Shown here one piece after another: positions 34,592 to 43,961 of a stretch of 64,000 bases of DNA. The notes beneath the pieces were generated by a model. It made no database searches, was not told where the DNA came from, and saw nothing but the letters and a program-made list of their open reading frames with translations. The position numbers and the translations under genes were made by a program. The DNA comes from Methyloversatilis sp. (lineage in GTDB: Bacteria; Pseudomonadota; Gammaproteobacteria; Burkholderiales; Rhodocyclaceae), in assembly GCA_016791045.1 (NCBI GenBank), contig JAEUNO010000032.1, positions 62,001 to 126,000 of the forward strand, read 5' to 3'. Every line of letters begins with the position of its first letter. The stretch's first letter is position 1.

Positions 34592-37321
34592 TTATGCCGC
34601 CTGTCGTCGTGCATCCAGCATGCGTTTCAACTCGGGTACGCAGGACCCGCATGAGGTGCCGCAGCGCAGCGTCTGCTGCAGCGACAGCAGGTCCGCCCCG
34701 GCGTCGATGGCCCGGCCGATGTCGGGCTCGGCCACGTCGAGGCAGTTGCACACGATGCGCCCGCGTGTGGCAGTGGCCACCGGCGGCGTGACCAGCGGCG
34801 CAAACAGCCAGCGCCGAAGGTCGGTCGTCGGCTGGCGACCGGTCATCACGTCGCGCAGCCAGCCGGCTGCTGCGGTTTCGCCGGTCAGCCGGATGCCGGT
34901 CAGCAATCCGTCCTCGATCAGCGCGCGTTTCGTGATGTCGCGTCGTGCGTCGCGATAGACCAGGCAGGCCGGGTCATCGAGCGCGCAGATGCGGTCTATG
35001 TCGGCCAGCCAGTCGTCCGGAATCGGTGCGTCGTGCGCAATGCGCAGCACCAGCACCGGCCGCTCCCGGCCGGCCAGCGACAGTGCGGCGTAGGCAAAGC
35101 GGGCCAGCACCGGAGTCAGCGCTTCCGCGCGCCGCAGCGCTGCACTGACGGCGGCCTCGTCGCTGGCTTCGGTGCGCAGCAGCAGCGCGTGATGCGGCAG
35201 ATCGGCGCGGCCGATCTGAACGGCTGCGTGCTTGAGTTCGGGCTGTTTCGAATACGGGTCGGTCCGGCCAGCGGTCAGTGCATTGGCGCCGCTGTTCGAA
35301 AGCGTGTTGCGTCCCCAGTGCATCGCGACGAAGGCGCTGCCCGGTCGCTGGGCGGCGCTGGCGTGGGCGCACAGCACGATGTCGCCACGTCGGCTGCGGA
35401 TGCGTACCAGGTCACCGTCGGCCAGACCGCGGCGCGCGAGATCGTCGGCATGCACCTCGACGCGCGGTTCGTCGACATGGCTGTACAGCTGCGCCACCTG
35501 ACCGGTGCGGCTCATGCAGTGCCACTGGTCGCGCAGGCGGCCGGTATTCAGGTGCAGCGGAAAGCGGGCGTCGATCTTTTCCGCAGTGGTGGTGGTGACC
35601 GGTACGACAAAGCGTGCGCGGCCGTCCGCGGTCGCGAACGTACGTTCGGTGTAGAGACGTGCCCGGCCGGCATCGGCGCCGGCGGGGAAGGGCCACTGCT
35701 GCGGACCGAGGCGGTCGAGCACGGCGTAGCTCAGTCCGGTGATGTCGAGGTCGCGTCCGCGGGTGGTCTCGACGTGTTCGTCGAACAGTTGTTCCACGCG
35801 GTCATACGGGCACAGCCTGGTCGCGTCGCGGCCGAGCCGGGGCGCCAGCGCGTGTGCGAAATCGCAGGCGATGCGCCAGTCGGCACGCGCTTCGCCCGGT
35901 GGCGGCAGCGCCGCCTTCACATGCGTGATGCGCCGTTCCGAATTGGTGACCGTGCCTTCCTTTTCGCCCCAGGTGGTCGCCGGCAGCAGCAGATCGGCGA
36001 AGGCGGCTGTTTCGGTGCTGCGGCAGGCGTCCTGCACGACGACGAATTCAGCCGTCTGCAGCGCTTCGGTGATCAGCGCCTGATCGGGCATTGAATGCGC
36101 CGGATTGGTACAGGCGATCCAGATCGCCTTCACCTTGCCGCTGCGCACGCCCTCGAACAGTTCGACCGCGGTCAGGCCGGGTTGTGCCGGTACGTCGTCG
36201 ATGCCCCACAGCCGGGCGACTTCTGCCCGGTGTGCCGGGTTGGCGAGGTCACGGTGGCCGGACAGCAGATTGGCCATGCCGCCGACTTCTCGCCCGCCCA
36301 TCGCATTGGGCTGACCGGTCAGCGAGAACGGGCCGGCCCCCGGGCGGCCGATCTGGCCGGTGGCCAGATGCAGCGCGATGAGCGCCGTGCCGTTATGCGT
36401 GCCGTGATGCGACTGGTTCAGGCCCTGACACCACATCGACATCGCCGCCTTCGCAGAACCGAACCACTGCGCGGCGGTGACGATGTCTTCGGCGCGCAGG
36501 CCGCATATTTCCGCGGCTACCGCCGGCGTCACGTCGCGCACGTGCCTGCGCAGTGCGTCGAAGCCTTCGGTGTGCGCGCGAATGAAGGCGTCGTCGGCGT
36601 GACCTTCCCACAGCAGCACGTGCAGCATGGCGTTGAACAGCCAGACATCGGTGCCGGGCAGCAGCGGCAGATGCAGGTCGGCATCGGATGCGGTGTCGGT
36701 GCGGCGCGGGTCGATGACGATCAGCTTCAGCGCCGGATTGGCGCGCCGCGCGTCCTCGATGCGGCGATAGACGATGGGGTGGGCGTAGGCCGGGTTGCCG
36801 CCGGCGATCAGCAGGCAGTCGGTGTGGTCGATGTCTTCATACGAGCAGGGCGGGGCGTCGGCGCCCAGCGTCATCTTGTAGGCCGACACGGCCGAACTCA
36901 TGCACAGGCGTGAATTGGTGTCGACATTGTTGGTGCCGATCAGACCCTTTGCCAGCTTGTTGAAGGCGTAGTAATCCTCGGTCAGCAGCTGGCCGGAAAT
37001 GTAGAACGCAACGGCGTCCGGGCCGTGCGCATCGATGATGGCCGCAAACCGGTCGGCGGCATGGTCGAGCGCAGCATCCCAGCCCACACGTGTGCGCGGC
37101 GCATCGCGGCCGAGGCGCAGTTCCGGATGCAGGGCGCGCGTTTCCGGACGCGCGCTGAGGTGCAGCGTGGCGCCCTTGGTGCACAGCCGGCCAAAATTCG
37201 CCGGATGCTCGGGGTCGCCGCGCACACCGCTGATACGGCTGCCGTCGTGTTCGATGATCACGCCGCACCCGACACCGCAGTAGCAGCAGGTCGAGCGGGT
37301 TTCGTGTCGCTTATCGGTCAT
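34592..37321 (-). CDS. nasA: Assimilatory nitrate reductase catalytic subunit NasA
   Basis: 909 residues. An N-terminal [4Fe-4S] set (CCYCGVGCG at 12-20 and RLCTKG) leads the bis-MGD molybdenum domain, with the metal-ligand Cys140 in DTNSRLCMSSAVSAY. The cofactor domain has NTGRLRDQWHCMSRTGQ. A C-terminal BFD-type [2Fe-2S] domain follows: IVCNCLDVAE and LRCGTSCGSC. The reductase is cytoplasmic and reduces nitrate to nitrite. A strong sigma-54 promoter lies directly upstream, so it is transcribed separately from the genes before it in the cluster. Confidence 0.95.
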   Translation of the reverse strand: MTDKRHETRSTCCYCGVGCGVIIEHDGSRISGVRGDPEHPANFGRLCTKGATLHLSARPETRALHPELRLGRDAPRTRVGWDAALDHAADRFAAIIDAHGPDAVAFYISGQLLTEDYYAFNKLAKGLIGTNNVDTNSRLCMSSAVSAYKMTLGADAPPCSYEDIDHTDCLLIAGGNPAYAHPIVYRRIEDARRANPALKLIVIDPRRTDTASDADLHLPLLPGTDVWLFNAMLHVLLWEGHADDAFIRAHTEGFDALRRHVRDVTPAVAAEICGLRAEDIVTAAQWFGSAKAAMSMWCQGLNQSHHGTHNGTALIALHLATGQIGRPGAGPFSLTGQPNAMGGREVGGMANLLSGHRDLANPAHRAEVARLWGIDDVPAQPGLTAVELFEGVRSGKVKAIWIACTNPAHSMPDQALITEALQTAEFVVVQDACRSTETAAFADLLLPATTWGEKEGTVTNSERRITHVKAALPPPGEARADWRIACDFAHALAPRLGRDATRLCPYDRVEQLFDEHVETTRGRDLDITGLSYAVLDRLGPQQWPFPAGADAGRARLYTERTFATADGRARFVVPVTTTTAEKIDARFPLHLNTGRLRDQWHCMSRTGQVAQLYSHVDEPRVEVHADDLARRGLADGDLVRIRSRRGDIVLCAHASAAQRPGSAFVAMHWGRNTLSNSGANALTAGRTDPYSKQPELKHAAVQIGRADLPHHALLLRTEASDEAAVSAALRRAEALTPVLARFAYAALSLAGRERPVLVLRIAHDAPIPDDWLADIDRICALDDPACLVYRDARRDITKRALIEDGLLTGIRLTGETAAAGWLRDVMTGRQPTTDLRRWLFAPLVTPPVATATRGRIVCNCLDVAEPDIGRAIDAGADLLSLQQTLRCGTSCGSCVPELKRMLDARRQAA

Positions 37322-37341
37322 TGTTGTCTCCGCCAGACATT

Positions 37342-37359
37342 TAGCAAGGCGTATGCCAC
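37342..37359 (-). promoter_or_regulatory. Sigma-54 promoter of nasA
   Basis: Read on the minus strand, GTGGCATACGCCTTGCTA has GG and GC ten bases apart and agrees with TGGCAC-N5-TTGCW except for one base of the -24 box. Transcription would start near 37332, leaving an 11-nt leader that still contains the ribosome site GGAG. This is one of the best sigma-54 matches in the window. Confidence 0.75.
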
Positions 37360-37482
37360 GTTATTGAAGGCGTGTTTGCGCGCCTGTGCGGGCGCTTTTG
37401 CGGCGAGGGCGTGGGCGCGCGCTCCTTCGCGGGGCGCAATGAACGGTGCATGCATGCCACTGGTGCGCCCGGTGCACGGCAT

Positions 37483-39162
37483 TCATGCGAGCAGCGCCCA
37501 CAGCAGCAGCAGATTCAGCAGCGTTGAGCCGGTGAGCAGAAGGCGCAGCAGGCGCGTCGATGCGCGTTCGATCAGCGGCGTGCGCCGTGGCAGCGCAAGC
37601 GGACGGTGTGCACCGCGCTCCAGCGCGAGCAGGAATTCCTCGGCCGTTTCAAAGCGCGCATCGGGTGCGCGCGCAACAGCCTTGAGCAGCGCCGCTTCAA
37701 GCCATTCCGGCGTGTCCGGGCGAAACCGCGTGGGCGGCAGCGGATCGCCGAAACGCGGTCGCTGGAAAGGTTCTACCTCGCCGTACGGATAACGCCGGGT
37801 CAGCAACTCGTACAGCGTCACGCCAAGCGCGAACAGATCGCTCGACTCGCTGGCGACCGATCCGGCGAACAGTTCGGGCGCCATGTAGCTCGGCGTGCCC
37901 GGGTTGTTGATCTCGCCGAACGCTTCACCGTCGGACGCCGCGACACCGAGGTCGAGTACGCGCAGTGCGCCCTGGGCGTCCAGATGCAGGTTGTCCGGTT
38001 TGATGTCCCGGTGCACGATGCCGAGCCGGTGCAGGGTGCCGAGCGCGCGCAGCACGGTGCAGCCCAGCCGGACGATCTGCTCGATTCCGAAGTGGTGGCC
38101 CGCATCAAGCCGGGCACGCAGCGTCGCCCCCTCGTGCCAGCTCATCAGGTAGTACAGGCTGCTTCGCCCGGCAGGGTTCGACACCTGCGGAAACAGGGGC
38201 GACACCACCCGGCGCGCCAGCCATTCCTCGTGCACCAGCGCGGCGATGGCATCCGGATCGGCCGCGTCCGCACGCAGGGTCTTGAGCACCCTGACTTCAT
38301 CGCTGGCGATGTCGCGCACGCGATACAGCAGGGTGACACGCGATTCGTGCAGCACCGTCTCGACCTTGAGTCCGTCGATGACATCGCCCGGGTGCAGCCG
38401 CGGCGGCAGGTCCAGTTGCGCAGCCTGGGCAAGGCGGTCGCGCAGTGCCGCCCGGGCCAGCGCATCCACGCGCACCACCAGCGCGGTGCAGTTGTCGTTG
38501 GCGCCACGCGCTTCGGCCTGCAATACAAGCGCCGAGGCCAGTGACTCCGGTTCGCCATCGCGCGCCAGCACGCCGGCTATCCCTTCATCGTGCAGCGTGT
38601 TCCATACACCGTCGCTCAGCAGCACGAAGCAGTCGCCCACCTCGAGTTCGCCGTCGGCGTGGTCGACCGCAAGGCGGGCGTCGAGCCCCACTGCGCGATG
38701 CAGGACGTTCGACAGTTCGGGGTGCGCCCACGTGTGGTCTTCGGTCAGGCGTGTCAGCGCCGCGGCGCGGTACAGGTAGATGCGCGAATCGCCGACATGG
38801 GCCAGATGCCAGCGCGTGCCGCGCAACACCAGCGCCGACAGCGTGGTCGCCATGCCGGCGGTTTCGCGTGTGCGCGCGGCGTGCGCGATCAGCCAGCGAT
38901 TGAGCGCACCCAGCACGCGGTCGATCGATTGCGCGATGCTCCAGGTGTCCGGGGTGGCGTAGTAGTCGTTCAGCAGGCCGCGCACGGTGAGCTCGGCCGC
39001 TTCGCGTCCGTTGGCATGGCCGCCGACGCCGTCGGCCACGGCGAGCAGCACGCCCCGGGCGTCCAGCGTTTCGCCCGCGGGCGTCACCGCACCTGCGAAA
39101 TCCTCGTTGCGCGGCCGCGGCCCGGCAATCGAGCACTGACCGATGGACACCTTCAATGTCAT
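37483..39162 (-). CDS. Bifunctional PP2C-type phosphatase and Ser/Thr protein kinase, membrane-anchored
   Basis: 559 residues. The first about 245 are a PP2C phosphatase (RNEDF near 19, LLAVADGVGGHANG near 40, LSDGVWN, NCTALVVRVD). The rest is a eukaryotic-type kinase with invariant lysine RVLKTL, catalytic loop HRDIKPDN, DLG in place of DFG, and APE as APEL. A C-terminal hydrophobic helix (RLLLTGSTLLNLLLLWALLA) anchors it. It lies between the nitrate transporter and nasA, an arrangement also known in Pseudomonas, and may tune nitrate uptake or reduction by reversible phosphorylation. Confidence 0.93.
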   Translation of the reverse strand: MTLKVSIGQCSIAGPRPRNEDFAGAVTPAGETLDARGVLLAVADGVGGHANGREAAELTVRGLLNDYYATPDTWSIAQSIDRVLGALNRWLIAHAARTRETAGMATTLSALVLRGTRWHLAHVGDSRIYLYRAAALTRLTEDHTWAHPELSNVLHRAVGLDARLAVDHADGELEVGDCFVLLSDGVWNTLHDEGIAGVLARDGEPESLASALVLQAEARGANDNCTALVVRVDALARAALRDRLAQAAQLDLPPRLHPGDVIDGLKVETVLHESRVTLLYRVRDIASDEVRVLKTLRADAADPDAIAALVHEEWLARRVVSPLFPQVSNPAGRSSLYYLMSWHEGATLRARLDAGHHFGIEQIVRLGCTVLRALGTLHRLGIVHRDIKPDNLHLDAQGALRVLDLGVAASDGEAFGEINNPGTPSYMAPELFAGSVASESSDLFALGVTLYELLTRRYPYGEVEPFQRPRFGDPLPPTRFRPDTPEWLEAALLKAVARAPDARFETAEEFLLALERGAHRPLALPRRTPLIERASTRLLRLLLTGSTLLNLLLLWALLA

Positions 39163-39178
39163 GACCGGGAACCCCGCG

Positions 39179-40393
39179 TCAGATGCGCGCGGAGGTGAGG
39201 TGGGCCGCGCCCCAGGTGGTGCGCCAACGCGTCTTCACCCGTGTCAGCCCGATCAGCGCCAGCACGGCCAGCAGCCCGAAAATGATGAAGCCGGTCTGGT
39301 AGCTGCCGGTGGCTTCGCGGGAGTAGCCGAGCGACGACGCGAGATAGAAGCCGCCGATGCCGCCGGCCATGCCGACCAGGCCGGTCATGACGCCGATCTC
39401 GCGCCGGAAGCGCTGCGGCACCAGCTGGAACACCGCGCCATTGCCCATGCCCAGCGCAAGCATGGCGCCGACGAACACGACCACTGCCATCCAGGCCTGC
39501 GGCAGTCCGAAGCTCACGCCGAACAGGAAGGCTGCGGCGACGACATACATGACGGTCAGCGTACGGATGCCGCCGATGCGGTCGGCGAGGTTGCCGCCGA
39601 TCGGCCGCACCAGCGAGCCGGCGAACACGCAGGCGGCGGTGAAGTAACCGGCCATCTGCGCGTCCAGTCCGTACTGGGTGTTGAAGTAAATGGTGAGCGA
39701 GGAGGCCAGCCCGACGAAGCCGCCGAAGGTGACGCTGTAGAAGAACATGAACCACCAGGCGTCGCGGTCCTTCAGCACCTTCAGGTACTCGGCCATCGTC
39801 TTGGGTGGCGGGCATTCCGGCGCGTCCTTCGCCACCATGAGATAGAAGATGAAGACCGCGACCAGCGGGATCAGCGCGAGACCGAACACATTCACCCAGC
39901 CGAAAGCCGCCGCCAGCCCCGGTGCAAACAGCGCAGCCAGCGCGGTGCCGGAGTTGCCGGCGCCGGCGATGCCCAGTGCCGTGCCCTGGTGTTCCGGCGG
40001 ATACCAGCGCGACGCCAGCGGCAGCGCCACCGCGAAGGCGGCGCCGGCGAAGCCGAGGAAGCAGCCGAGCAGCAGGGCCTGTTCATAGCTGTGGATGCCG
40101 AACTGCCAGGCGACGAACATCGCCGCGATGACGATGACCTGACCGATGGCGCCGGCCTTCTTCGGCTGCAGATGATCGACCAGCACGCCCATCAGCATGC
40201 GCAGCAGCGCGCCGGCCAGCACCGGCACCGCCACCATGAAACCCTTCTGCGCGTGCGTCAGGTGCAGATCCTGGGCGATCTGCACGCCGAGCGGGCCGAG
40301 CAGCACCCACACCATGAAGGCGAGATCGAAGTAGAGAAAGGCGGCAAACAGCGTGGGCGTGTGGCCGGCCTTGAGAAATGCTTTCCTGTCCAT
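39179..40393 (-). CDS. Nitrate/nitrite MFS transporter, NarK/NasA family
   Basis: 404 residues with twelve transmembrane helices. Family motifs are the first-helix region FLYFDLAFMVWVLLGPLG and the nitrate signatures GFAGAAFAVALPLASRWYPPEHQGTALGIAGAGNSGTA and GNGAVFQLVPQRFRREIG. It imports nitrate for assimilation. It follows nirD by 176 bp (with a palindromic element between them) and precedes the kinase-phosphatase by 16 bp. Confidence 0.93.
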   Translation of the reverse strand: MDRKAFLKAGHTPTLFAAFLYFDLAFMVWVLLGPLGVQIAQDLHLTHAQKGFMVAVPVLAGALLRMLMGVLVDHLQPKKAGAIGQVIVIAAMFVAWQFGIHSYEQALLLGCFLGFAGAAFAVALPLASRWYPPEHQGTALGIAGAGNSGTALAALFAPGLAAAFGWVNVFGLALIPLVAVFIFYLMVAKDAPECPPPKTMAEYLKVLKDRDAWWFMFFYSVTFGGFVGLASSLTIYFNTQYGLDAQMAGYFTAACVFAGSLVRPIGGNLADRIGGIRTLTVMYVVAAAFLFGVSFGLPQAWMAVVVFVGAMLALGMGNGAVFQLVPQRFRREIGVMTGLVGMAGGIGGFYLASSLGYSREATGSYQTGFIIFGLLAVLALIGLTRVKTRWRTTWGAAHLTSARI

Positions 40394-40520
40394 CGGTGGA
40401 TGACCTCCCCGTTATCGATCCGGCCTGCGCGCGTCGTTGCGGACAGCCGTTCTTCGGGCTTGCTGTGAATGAAATCGGTGAGCCGCTGAGCATCGCTCCG
40501 CGGTGTATCGGTCATCATGT

Positions 40521-40555
40521 GCAGGTTGGGGTGAGCGCAGCGATGCCCAACCTGC
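40521..40555. repeat. Palindromic element between nirD and the nitrate transporter
   Basis: GCAGGTTGGG (40521-40530) and CCCAACCTGC (40546-40555) form a perfect ten-base stem with the loop GTGAGCGCAGCGATG. This sequence type, GGTTGGG with GAGCGCAGCGA in the loop, is a dispersed intergenic palindrome familiar from many proteobacteria. It has no T-run and may be processed or protect the upstream mRNA. Confidence 0.75.
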
Positions 40556-40569
40556 GGGCGTACAGGCTG

Positions 40570-40881
40570 TCAGGCCTTCAGCAGCACCTGGCCCTGTTCG
40601 ACCTTCACTTCGAAGCTGCGCGTGCAGCCGACGTCCGGTGCGACGGCGTCGCCCGAATCGAGCTGGATCTTCCAGCTGTGCAGCGGGCAGGTGACGGTAT
40701 TGCCATGCACGATGCCCTGCGACAGCGGTCCGCCTTTGTGAGGGCATTTGTCGTGCACCGCGAAAACCTCATTGTCATTTCGGAAGATGGCGATGTCGCC
40801 GGTGTCGCTGCGCACGACGCGCGAGCCCAGATGCGGAATGTCTTCAAGCGCGCAGACCGGCGCCCAGTCGGAAGTCGTCAT
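40570..40881 (-). CDS. nirD: Nitrite reductase small subunit NirD (Rieske-type)
   Basis: 103 residues with a Rieske [2Fe-2S] pattern: CPHKGG and CPLHSW supply two cysteines and two histidines. The ATG at 40881 begins the normal NirD N-terminus; the frame upstream to 40971 is part of a repeat region. It is the partner of NirB in NAD(P)H-dependent reduction of nitrite to ammonium. The ligands are retained, unlike some NirD proteins that lack the cluster. Confidence 0.93.
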   Translation of the reverse strand: MTTSDWAPVCALEDIPHLGSRVVRSDTGDIAIFRNDNEVFAVHDKCPHKGGPLSQGIVHGNTVTCPLHSWKIQLDSGDAVAPDVGCTRSFEVKVEQGQVLLKA

Positions 40882-40889
40882 GATCAAAG

Positions 40890-40975
40890 TCTCAAGATTC
40901 AAGATGCAAGATTCAAGTTGCAAGCTGAAGACGGACGCTTTTCCTTGCGTCTTGCATCTTGCAGCTTGCATCTGC
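40890..40975. repeat. Heptad-like repeats forming an imperfect hairpin between nirB and nirD
   Basis: The left arm (about 40893-40924) is built of CAAGATT/CAAGATG/CAAGTTG units. The right arm (about 40944-40974) is the complement, with CTTGCATCTTG repeated. GATGCAAG and CTTGCATC pair exactly. The composition (CAAG/CTTG steps, lower GC) differs sharply from its neighbours. No coding function is seen. Confidence 0.75.
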
Positions 40976-40977
40976 CG

Positions 40978-43446
40978 TTACGCCTGCATGGCCTGGCGGA
41001 TGGCGATGGTGCGGAATTCGCGGCCCAGTTCGGACTTCGCATCGGCCTGTGCGCGTTCCAGCCACGGGTCCTTGTAGTCCTGCAGCGCGAACAGCAGGCG
41101 TTCGTAAAGCGCCCGGCGGTTTTCGGCGTCGTCGACCACCTTGCCCTTCACGTAGTCAAGGCCGACGCGGTCGATGTAATGCACCGTGCGTTCGAGGTAC
41201 CAGCCTTCTTCGCGATAGAGCTGCAGGAAGGCGCCGGAGTACTCCATCACTTCGTCGTCGCTGCTCACCTTGCAGAAGAACTGCGCGACTTCGGTCTTGA
41301 TGCCGCCATTGCCGGCGACATAGATTTCGTACCCGGATTCCACGCCGATGACGCCCACGTCCTTGATGCCGGCTTCGGCGCAGTTGCGCGGGCAGCCGGA
41401 CACGGCGAGCTTCACCTTGTGCGGGCTGTACATGCCGAACAACATCTTCTCGAGCTTGACGCCCAGACCCATCGACAGCTGGGTGCCGAAGCGGCAGTGC
41501 TCGGCGCCGACACAGGTCTTCACGGTGCGCAGGCTCTTGCCGTAGGCATGACCGGACACCATGCCGGCCTGCGCGAGGTCGGCCCACATGGCGGGCAGGT
41601 CGTCCTTCTTGACGCCCAGCAGGTCGATGCGCTGGCCGCCGGTCACCTTGACCGTCGGCACCTGATACTTCTCGGCCGCATCCGCGATGGCGCGCAGTTC
41701 GTTCGGAGTGGTCAGGCCACCCCACATGCGCGGCACCACCGAATAGGTGCCGTCCTTCTGGATGTTGGCGTGCGCCCGTTCGTTGATGTAGCGGCTCTGC
41801 GGATCGTCCTTCGCCTCGTGCGGCCAGCTCGACTGCACGTAGTAGTTGAGCGCCGGACGGCAGGACGCACAGCCGTTCGGTGTCTTCCACTGCAGTTCGC
41901 GCATCACGGTCGGGATGTCGATGTAATGGCGGTCGCGGATCGCCGCGCGCACGTCGCCGTGATTCATGTCGGTGCAGCCGCACATCGGCTTCGAGGTGGA
42001 ACTGGCCGGCGTGTAGGCGCCGCCGATGCACGAGGCAAGGATCTGTTCGACCAGGCCGGTGCACGAACCGCAGGAGCTCGATGCCTTGGTGTGCTTGCGC
42101 ACGTCGTCCAGCGAAAACAGGCCCTTCTCCTTGATCGCCTTGACGATGGTGCCTTTGCACACGCCGTTGCAGCCGCACACTTCGGCCGTGTCCGGCATCG
42201 AAGCGGCCTGTGTCTGACCCTTGTGGCCGACGTCGCCCAGATGGTTCTGGCCGAACATCAGGTGGTCGCGCACCGCGTGGATGTCCTGGCCGTCCTTGAT
42301 CAGCTGGAAGTACCAGGCGCCATCCGCCGTGTCGCCATACAGGCAGGCACCGACCAGACGTTCGCCTTCCAGCACCAGCCGCTTGTACACGCCGCCCGAC
42401 GGGTCGTGCAGCACGATGTCATCGCAGCCCGGGCCGCCGGTGAAGTTGCCGGCCGAAAACACGTCGATGCCGGTCACTTTCAGCTTGGTCGAGGTGACCG
42501 AACCCTTGTAGGTGCCGATGCCGTACTGCGCGAGGTGATTGGCGCACACCTTGGCCTGTTCGAACAGCGGCGCGACCAGGCCGTAGGCGATGCCGCGATG
42601 GCTGACGCATTCGCCGACCGCGTAGATCTTCGGGTCGTAGGTCTGCATCGTGTCGTTGGCGACGATGCCGCGGTTGCAGTGGATGCCGGCCGATTCGGCC
42701 AGCGTGGTGTTCGGGCGGATGCCAGCCGCCATCACGACCAGATCGGCGGGAATCGTCTCGCCGCTCTTGAAGCGCACGGCCGACACGCGGCCGTCCGGTC
42801 CGGCGATCAGCGACTCGGTCTGCTTTTCCAGCAGGAAGGCCAGCCCCTTCTTTTCCAGCGAGGCCTGCAGCATGTCGGCCGATGGCCGGTCGAGCTGGCG
42901 TTCCATGATCCACGCGCCAAGATGCACCACGGTGACGTGCATGCCGCGCAGTGCAAGGCCGTTGGCCGCCTCCAGGCCGAGCAGGCCGGCACCGATCACG
43001 ACCGCGTGCCGGTGGTTCGCAGCCGCCTCGATCATCGCGTCCGTGTCGGCGATGTCGCGATAGGCGATCACGCCCGGCAGGTCCTTGCCCGACACCGGCA
43101 GGATGAAGGGATTGGAACCGGTCGCCAGCAGCAGGCGGTCGTATTCGGCTTCCGTGCCGTCTTCGGCCACCACCTTGCGCGCGATGCGGTCGATCTTCAC
43201 GACCTTCTTGCCCGCGTGCAGTGTGATGCCGTTGTCGCGGTACCAGTCCCAGTCGTTCAGGATGATGTCCTGCACCGTCATTTCGCCGGCCAGCACCGGC
43301 GACAGCAGGATGCGGTTGTAGTTGGGATGCGGCTCGGCACCGAACACCGTGATGTCGTACATCCCCGGTGCGATCTTGATCAGCTCTTCCAGCGTGCGAC
43401 AGCCCGCCATCCCGTTGCCCACCATCACAAGACGTTTCTTTTCCAT
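40978..43446 (-). CDS. nirB: Nitrite reductase large subunit NirB (NAD(P)H-dependent, siroheme)
   Basis: 822 residues. The N-terminal FAD/NADH half includes KRLVMVGNGMAGCR and AVVIGAGLLGLEAANGLALRGM. A BFD-like [2Fe-2S] region (VCGCNGVCKGTI, SSSCGSCTGLV) follows, with a further Cys-rich segment. The C-terminal siroheme/[4Fe-4S] half has CVGAEHCRFG and SGCPRNCAEAGIKDVG. It reduces nitrite to ammonium in the cytoplasm. The ATG at 43446 begins the proper dinucleotide-binding fold. It heads the cluster behind a long leader with a sigma-54 promoter near 43950. Confidence 0.95.
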   Translation of the reverse strand: MEKKRLVMVGNGMAGCRTLEELIKIAPGMYDITVFGAEPHPNYNRILLSPVLAGEMTVQDIILNDWDWYRDNGITLHAGKKVVKIDRIARKVVAEDGTEAEYDRLLLATGSNPFILPVSGKDLPGVIAYRDIADTDAMIEAAANHRHAVVIGAGLLGLEAANGLALRGMHVTVVHLGAWIMERQLDRPSADMLQASLEKKGLAFLLEKQTESLIAGPDGRVSAVRFKSGETIPADLVVMAAGIRPNTTLAESAGIHCNRGIVANDTMQTYDPKIYAVGECVSHRGIAYGLVAPLFEQAKVCANHLAQYGIGTYKGSVTSTKLKVTGIDVFSAGNFTGGPGCDDIVLHDPSGGVYKRLVLEGERLVGACLYGDTADGAWYFQLIKDGQDIHAVRDHLMFGQNHLGDVGHKGQTQAASMPDTAEVCGCNGVCKGTIVKAIKEKGLFSLDDVRKHTKASSSCGSCTGLVEQILASCIGGAYTPASSTSKPMCGCTDMNHGDVRAAIRDRHYIDIPTVMRELQWKTPNGCASCRPALNYYVQSSWPHEAKDDPQSRYINERAHANIQKDGTYSVVPRMWGGLTTPNELRAIADAAEKYQVPTVKVTGGQRIDLLGVKKDDLPAMWADLAQAGMVSGHAYGKSLRTVKTCVGAEHCRFGTQLSMGLGVKLEKMLFGMYSPHKVKLAVSGCPRNCAEAGIKDVGVIGVESGYEIYVAGNGGIKTEVAQFFCKVSSDDEVMEYSGAFLQLYREEGWYLERTVHYIDRVGLDYVKGKVVDDAENRRALYERLLFALQDYKDPWLERAQADAKSELGREFRTIAIRQAMQA

Positions 43447-43943
43447 GGTCCGCTTCCTGCGAGTGCTGACCGCGAATCGCGCGGCCGACGATCCGGCAGC
43501 GGCGTCACCCGGCGGCCGGGTCGAGAACCCGCACGCGAGCGGACGCACGCATCGGCTTCGGTGCCGATGGCTGTCGGTTTCAGATGATCGTGACCGGCAC
43601 GTGCCGGTCGAATGGGTATATGCCGGTTCCTGTCCGCCGCTGGACGAGGAAGCCGCTTGCTGCCGGGCCGCATCGGACGCCTGAGCCCGATGCGGCATTG
43701 ATGCTGTCGAGGCGCAATGCTCGACGCGATGTAGGGGCGGTCGAAACCGCTCTGGATTGTTGGCCCGGTTCAGCGGTCGCGTATCGGGCGAGGCAGGACG
43801 CGTCGTTGCGCCGTGGTTGCCTGGCCTTTTATTCCTCCGCTCGGGTGCGCGATGCGCCACCGTGTCGGCAGGGATGATCGGGACATGAACAGAACGTCGG
43901 TCAGGTTCCACCACGCACGGATGCAACGTGACCGAACAACACT

Positions 43944-43961
43944 AAGCAAATCCTTTGCCAT
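43944..43961 (-). promoter_or_regulatory. Sigma-54 promoter of nirB
   Basis: On the minus strand, ATGGCAAAGGATTTGCTT keeps GG and GC ten bases apart and matches TGGCAC-N5-TTGCW closely. It would start transcription near 43934, about 490 nt before the nirB ATG. Confidence 0.7.

Noticed and set aside
37360..37482. NtrC site upstream of nasA
   Set aside because: Several GGTGC half-sites occur near 37450, but none has the N5 spacing of an inverted pair.
40890..40975. CRISPR-like array
   Set aside because: The units are only seven to eight bases, imperfect and with no spacers; better seen as a degenerate hairpin repeat.
43592..43609. First ANTAR hexaloop hairpin of a tandem pair
   Set aside because: The loop is CACGTG, with C rather than A at position 1, and it is a perfect 18-bp palindrome, so it may be a protein-binding site instead. 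It is kept only as part of the leader description.
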